A stretch of DNA of 7,615 nucleotides from Bifidobacterium breve (GTDB lineage: Bacteria > Actinomycetota > Actinomycetes > S36-B12). Where the stretch lies: contig CAMCYV010000069.1 in NCBI GenBank assembly GCA_945885645.1, positions 1-7,615 of the forward strand, in the 5' to 3' direction. The notes under the pieces were generated by a model. It saw only the letters and a list, made by a program, of their open reading frames with translations. It was not told the origin of the DNA and searched no databases. Positions 4,422 through 7,615 of this stretch are shown here, in pieces. The stretch's first letter is position 1; the number at the start of each line of letters is the position of its first letter. Made by a program: the position numbers and the translations under genes.

Positions 4422-7373
4422 ATGAATCCCTACACTTCACGCCGCCGCCCCGCACGTCTCATTGCCTTCTTCACTACGGTCTTGTTGGGCCTTACGGCGG
4501 TGGGCCTGGCCCCGCCGGCGCAAGCTACCACTGCAGGTACTCCAGACACGGCCTTCAACGCACAATTTCTTCCCGCCCCGATTCTGGAAAATACGGTGAA
4601 TACCACAGTGGTGGCCAGTGATGGTTCAGTCTTCGTCGGTGGTCGTTTCACCGGTGGGCTCAAGAAGCTCAATGCGGATGGAAGCCTCAACACAGCCTTT
4701 AACACGAACGTAGCCAACTCACTTTTTGGGTGCGAGGTACAATCGATAGCCCTTACGGCGGGCGGCTCACCTATTGTTGGGTGCGGGTACAACACTGACA
4801 ATGTTTATCTCAGCAAGTTCAATACCAACGGAACCATTGATGCAACTTTTGCTGCGAATGTCGGCGCCACGCTCAACAGTGACGTCTTCGATGTGGTGGT
4901 AAGCAACTCAGGTGAGATCTATGCGGGTGGCTTTTTCACAGGACACCTGAAGAAATTCAGTCTTGACGGTACGCCAAACACCGCCTTTAACGGGGCCGTT
5001 GGGAGTAGCCTCGATAACTACGTGATGGATCTAATGGAAATGCCGGATGGTTCCATCCTGGCCGCAGGGGAATTCACCGGCAAGATCAAGAAGTTCAATA
5101 GCGATGGCACCACGACGGCCCCTGCGGCGGCGTTCAATACAAGCGTGACGGGAGCGATCCTATTTCAAGCGCGTGCACTTGCACTCACCACCGACGGCTC
5201 AATATTGGTGGGCACTCAGGGCGGTGCAAACCTCTACAAGATCAACAGTGACGGCACCTCGACGGGCACCGCTGCAACGTTCAATACGAACATTGGATCA
5301 TCACTAACTGACTTCGTCGATGCGATTCAGGTCTTGTCAGATGCTTCGATCGTTATTGGTGGACGCTTTACTGAAAAGTTAAAGAAACTCAACAATGATG
5401 GGTCCACCACTGGCACATCAGCCACGTTTAACCGAGTGGCTGCTGGATTTTTGTTTCAGGATGTATATGCACTCGCCATTGGCACTAGCGACCGGCTCTA
5501 TGTAGGCGGTGGCTTCGGGGAGAAGTTGATTAGTTTTAACGCCGATGGATCACGTACCGCCGCCACCGGGGCGTTCAATGCGATTGTGTCCCATCAGCCG
5601 GTAGGGGAACTCGAAGTCTTAGCTCGTTCCGGAGATGGCGGCTTCTTCGCGGGAGGCTACGTTTCCGGGCGCATCATGAAATTTGCAAGCGATGGTTCAC
5701 CGGATTCCACTTTCAACACCAACGTCATCGGGGTAATCAATGCCGTGGTGAGAGCCATAGCGGTCAAGTGTGACGGCTCCTCGCTGGTGGGAGGCGACTT
5801 CACCAACCGCCTGAAGATGTTCAATGCTGACGGCACAACGACAGGAGTCGCAGCCACATTCAACACGAATGTGGGCAGCAGCCTCAATAGCAGGGTTTAT
5901 GAGATAAGTCTGACTAGTGACGGCTCGGTGATGGTGGGAGGCGACTTCACCAATCGCATGAAGATGTTCAATGCTGACGGCACAACAACGGGAACTGCAG
6001 CCACATTCAACACGAATATGGGCAGCATCAATGGCAGGGCCACCGCGATAGTTCTGACCAGCGACGGCTCGGTGCTGGTGGGAAGCGAGTCCACCCCTTA
6101 CTTGAAGAAATTAAACGCCGATGGCACGGGTGATGCATCATTCAACAGCAACGTGACCGGTGTCTTCGACAGAAATGTCAATACGATCTCCTTGGCCAAC
6201 GATGGATCGATGATCATTGGTGGAGAATTCACCAATAAGGTGAAAAAGTTGAACGCCGATGGCACGAACGCAACAGGTGACGCCGCAACTTTCAACGCCG
6301 GCATCACAGCTCAATCGGGTGCCCAAGTAAATCAGGACGTGGAAAACAGTTTGTTGATGAGTGATGGTGGAGTCATCATTGTGGGGGTCAGTAACGTCAA
6401 CAACGGTTCGCGCCCTACCGTGGCCAAGTTTTTAGGTGCAGGTTTCCCCGCGGCGACAGTCCCCAGTGGTGGATCATGTGTATCCGGTGGTGGATCCGGT
6501 GGTGGATCCGGTAGCGAATCATCATCGGACTCAACACCTTCGACGCCAGTCGTGCGAGCTCCTGCAGTCCTGGGGCCGGTGCCACTTGGCACATCCACAT
6601 TGCCACCCAGTGGTGTGACGCCGGGCAGTTCAGTTCTGCTGGTCAATGGAGTGCCGCAATCGGTGACAGTGCGGCCGGATGCGCCCGTGACATCACAGGC
6701 AAAAGGCCTGGTCGCAACCGGTGATGGGTTCACGTTGAAACTGGCGGGTGTTGATGATCGCGGCCAGTCGTTGGGCGTAACAAATGATGCCGCATTGGTG
6801 TTGCGCCGGGATAACTCTGCCCTGGTGGAGGGTACGGGTTTCGCGCCTAACAATGACGTGCAGGTTTATATATTCTCCCAGCCTCGACTACTGGGTACGA
6901 TCAGCACCAATTCCACGGGATCATTCTCAGGTCTAGTTCCGGTGCCCGCGGACCTTGCGATCGGTCCTCACACCATGCAGATAAATGCGTTCAATACTGA
7001 TGGCACGGTGCGCTCGCTTTCACTGGGTGTGGTGTTGCAAGCGCCAAAGGTCGCCGCTAATCAGAAGACCGCTCGGGCATCGGTTGTTTTCGATGCCGGG
7101 TCGGCGCGCCTCTCCCCGCAGGCAAAGAAAGCACTCACCACACTTGCACGTCGAGCCGGTGCAACTGCGACCGGCGGGATGGTCGTGGGGTATGTGCAAC
7201 GCGATAGAAATTACGCCAGCGACGAGCAGCTCTCCATTCAGCGGGCCAAATCGGTAGCGAAGTTCCTGCGCCTCCAAGGGGTCAAAGGAACGCTGGTCAC
7301 TCGAGGCAATGGAGCCCTGAGCGGGAGTGAAACCGCCCGCAAAGCCGTAGTCACCGTGCGCTACACGGTGTGA
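4422..7373 (+). CDS. Secreted delta-60/DUF5122-repeat OmpA-like surface protein
   Basis: A 983-aa exported protein. Residues 1-35 form a Sec signal peptide ending PPAQA|TT. From about 42 to 672 come roughly 13 tandem units of 44-51 residues with the pattern xFNTNVGSSL..V.AI.LTSDGSVLVGG.FT..LKKLNADGT, the delta-60/DUF5122 type of beta-propeller repeat. A Gly/Ser linker (about 684-705) follows, then a region shared with the divergent gene: PPSGVTPGSSVLLVNG, an Ig-like module (GTGF at 805, MQINAF at 852, VRSLSLGVVL) and an OmpA-like domain (about 883-983) with the LSxxRAxSV helix. It probably acts outside the membrane, held at the cell wall by the OmpA-like end, with the propeller exposed; the ligand is unknown. 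There is no sortase motif or C-terminal membrane helix. Four cysteines are visible in the mature part, so disulfides are possible. The start is fixed by the signal peptide and an in-frame TAA just upstream. Confidence 0.88.
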   Translation: MNPYTSRRRPARLIAFFTTVLLGLTAVGLAPPAQATTAGTPDTAFNAQFLPAPILENTVNTTVVASDGSVFVGGRFTGGLKKLNADGSLNTAFNTNVANSLFGCEVQSIALTAGGSPIVGCGYNTDNVYLSKFNTNGTIDATFAANVGATLNSDVFDVVVSNSGEIYAGGFFTGHLKKFSLDGTPNTAFNGAVGSSLDNYVMDLMEMPDGSILAAGEFTGKIKKFNSDGTTTAPAAAFNTSVTGAILFQARALALTTDGSILVGTQGGANLYKINSDGTSTGTAATFNTNIGSSLTDFVDAIQVLSDASIVIGGRFTEKLKKLNNDGSTTGTSATFNRVAAGFLFQDVYALAIGTSDRLYVGGGFGEKLISFNADGSRTAATGAFNAIVSHQPVGELEVLARSGDGGFFAGGYVSGRIMKFASDGSPDSTFNTNVIGVINAVVRAIAVKCDGSSLVGGDFTNRLKMFNADGTTTGVAATFNTNVGSSLNSRVYEISLTSDGSVMVGGDFTNRMKMFNADGTTTGTAATFNTNMGSINGRATAIVLTSDGSVLVGSESTPYLKKLNADGTGDASFNSNVTGVFDRNVNTISLANDGSMIIGGEFTNKVKKLNADGTNATGDAATFNAGITAQSGAQVNQDVENSLLMSDGGVIIVGVSNVNNGSRPTVAKFLGAGFPAATVPSGGSCVSGGGSGGGSGSESSSDSTPSTPVVRAPAVLGPVPLGTSTLPPSGVTPGSSVLLVNGVPQSVTVRPDAPVTSQAKGLVATGDGFTLKLAGVDDRGQSLGVTNDAALVLRRDNSALVEGTGFAPNNDVQVYIFSQPRLLGTISTNSTGSFSGLVPVPADLAIGPHTMQINAFNTDGTVRSLSLGVVLQAPKVAANQKTARASVVFDAGSARLSPQAKKALTTLARRAGATATGGMVVGYVQRDRNYASDEQLSIQRAKSVAKFLRLQGVKGTLVTRGNGALSGSETARKAVVTVRYTV
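4545..6440 (+). repeat. In-frame tandem repeat array encoding about 13 propeller units
   Basis: Units begin at (A/S/T)FN... and end at ...NADGT; most are 47-51 codons. Conserved positions are FN, the V.AI/L strand, SDGS, VGG.FT, LKK(L/F)N and DG. Early units are diverged at DNA level while units 9 and 10 are nearly identical, so the array has both old and young copies. Thirteen blades do not fit one 7- or 8-blade propeller, so two propellers or one with a partial repeat are likely; this is inference. Confidence 0.8.
5771..6027 (+). repeat. Recent 147-bp internal duplication
   Basis: The stretch 5771-5880 aligns without gaps to 5918-6027, offset exactly 147 bases (49 codons). By hand count 98 of 110 bases match, including an identical 28-base run from 5812 and a 21-base run over the segment encoding AATFNTN. 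Neighbouring repeat units are far less alike. It marks a likely recent in-frame duplication. Confidence 0.8.
6483..6518 (+). repeat. 12-bp tandem repeat coding the Gly-Ser linker
   Basis: TCCGGTGGTGGA occurs twice in tandem (6483-6494, 6495-6506), followed by a diverged third unit. Each unit encodes Ser-Gly-Gly-Gly in the linker between the repeat array and the C-terminal module. Slippage here would change linker length by four residues without breaking the frame. Confidence 0.75.
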
Positions 7374-7406
7374 CGGCTGTGTCTGACGTTTCACACCTCC
7401 CAGGTG
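7367..7406 (+). terminator. Overlapping hairpins at the 3' end of the 983-aa gene
   Basis: GGTGTGA (7367-7373, including the stop codon) is the exact reverse complement of TCACACC (7391-7397), with a 17-nt loop. A second small hairpin, CACCT-CCC-AGGTG (7394-7406), shares bases with it, so the two are mutually exclusive. No T-run follows, so this is not a standard rho-independent terminator. The position suggests a role at the transcript end, but chance is possible. Confidence 0.25.
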
Positions 7407-7501
7407 GGTCAACACAATTCCCCTGTCAGGCCGCTTGGAAGTTTTCATTAGGATTCAGTCGATCAGAGAAGACTTGCATCCAAATGGCTTAATTGAGACA
7501 T

Positions 7502-7506
7502 AGGAG
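7502..7506 (+). promoter_or_regulatory. Ribosome binding site of the last gene
   Basis: AGGAG lies 5 nt before the ATG at 7512, the cleanest Shine-Dalgarno in the window, and supports that start. Confidence 0.7.
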
Positions 7507-7511
7507 AACTT

Positions 7512-7615
7512 ATGTATTCGTGCAAAGAACTATTCAAAAAGGCCCTAATCGTGGGAATCGCTACCACGGCAGTCTCAACCGGCACCACATCAATTTCAGC
7601 CGCCCAAAGCACTGA
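7512..7615 (+). CDS. N-terminus of an exported protein, cut by window end
   Basis: Thirty-four codons are visible and the frame is still open at the window edge. The product has a short n-region with lysines (MYSCKELFKK), a hydrophobic core (ALIVGIATTAV) and a likely signal peptidase I site SISA|AQ near residue 30, so it is a Sec-exported protein. The Cys at position 4 precedes the hydrophobic core and so is not a lipobox. It lies 138 bases downstream of the 983-aa gene on the same strand, and may be another envelope protein of the cluster, but the mature part is outside the window and its family cannot be told. Confidence 0.7.
   Translation, partial: MYSCKELFKKALIVGIATTAVSTGTTSISAAQST

Noticed and set aside
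4046..4621. Plus-strand ORF of 191 codons across the divergent region
   Set aside because: It overlaps the signal peptides of both divergent genes, and its composition reads as a shadow. Only its internal ATG at 4415 is of interest as a start competitor.
5657..6307. Three minus-strand ORFs with similar products (FVLNVAA...PSALN)
   Set aside because: They resemble each other only because they are antisense to successive propeller repeats.
4545..6440. Regular repeats that could suggest a CRISPR array
   Set aside because: Units are about 147 bases, keep the reading frame throughout and encode a protein repeat; there are no short identical repeats with unique spacers.
6332..6853. Long minus-strand ORF (173 codons)
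   Set aside because: It lies wholly antisense to the linker and C-terminal module of the 983-aa gene, and its Pro/Thr-rich product is what the antisense of Gly/Ser coding sequence gives.

Overview
The window looks like part of an actinobacterial (Gram-positive, Actinomycetota-like) chromosome or metagenomic contig. This is inferred from moderately GC-rich coding sequence, secreted proteins with classic Sec signal peptides, TTG/GTG start codons, and large multidomain exported proteins that end in an OmpA-like module instead of a sortase signal. No rRNA, tRNA, CRISPR array, transposase or integrase is visible.

Layout. (1) Positions 2-781, plus strand: the 3' part of a charged, soluble protein of unknown function that runs in from outside the window. 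(2) Positions 792-1847, minus strand, convergent with it: a SET-domain protein of the Rubisco-LSMT/SETD3 type, a lysine/histidine methyltransferase fold best known in eukaryotes. (3) Positions 1848-2154: about 300 bases without an intact gene. They hold a small hairpin, a short minus-strand ORF with a good ribosome site and a signal-peptide-like start that soon becomes nonsense, and a weaker broken plus-strand ORF. (4) Positions 2155-4311, minus strand: a 718-aa secreted protein with a YVTN-type beta-propeller, an InlB/Listeria-Bacteroides-type repeat, a linker, an Ig-like module and an OmpA-like C-terminus. (5) Positions 4312-4421: a divergent intergenic region with a perfect 10-bp-arm palindrome. 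(6) Positions 4422-7373, plus strand: a 983-aa secreted protein with about 13 delta-60/DUF5122-like repeats, a Gly-Ser linker, and the same Ig-like plus OmpA-like C-terminal module as its divergent neighbour. (7) Positions 7512-7615, plus strand: the start of another exported protein, cut by the window end.

The core of the window is the divergent pair of cell-envelope proteins. They have unrelated N-terminal propellers but a homologous C-terminal module of roughly 270 residues, so they look like paralogues that swapped their display domain. The shared palindrome between them suggests joint control. The OmpA-like domain probably holds the proteins at the cell wall, although the usual diaminopimelate-binding aspartate is not at its expected place in either copy. 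No link between this pair and the SET protein can be shown from the sequence alone.
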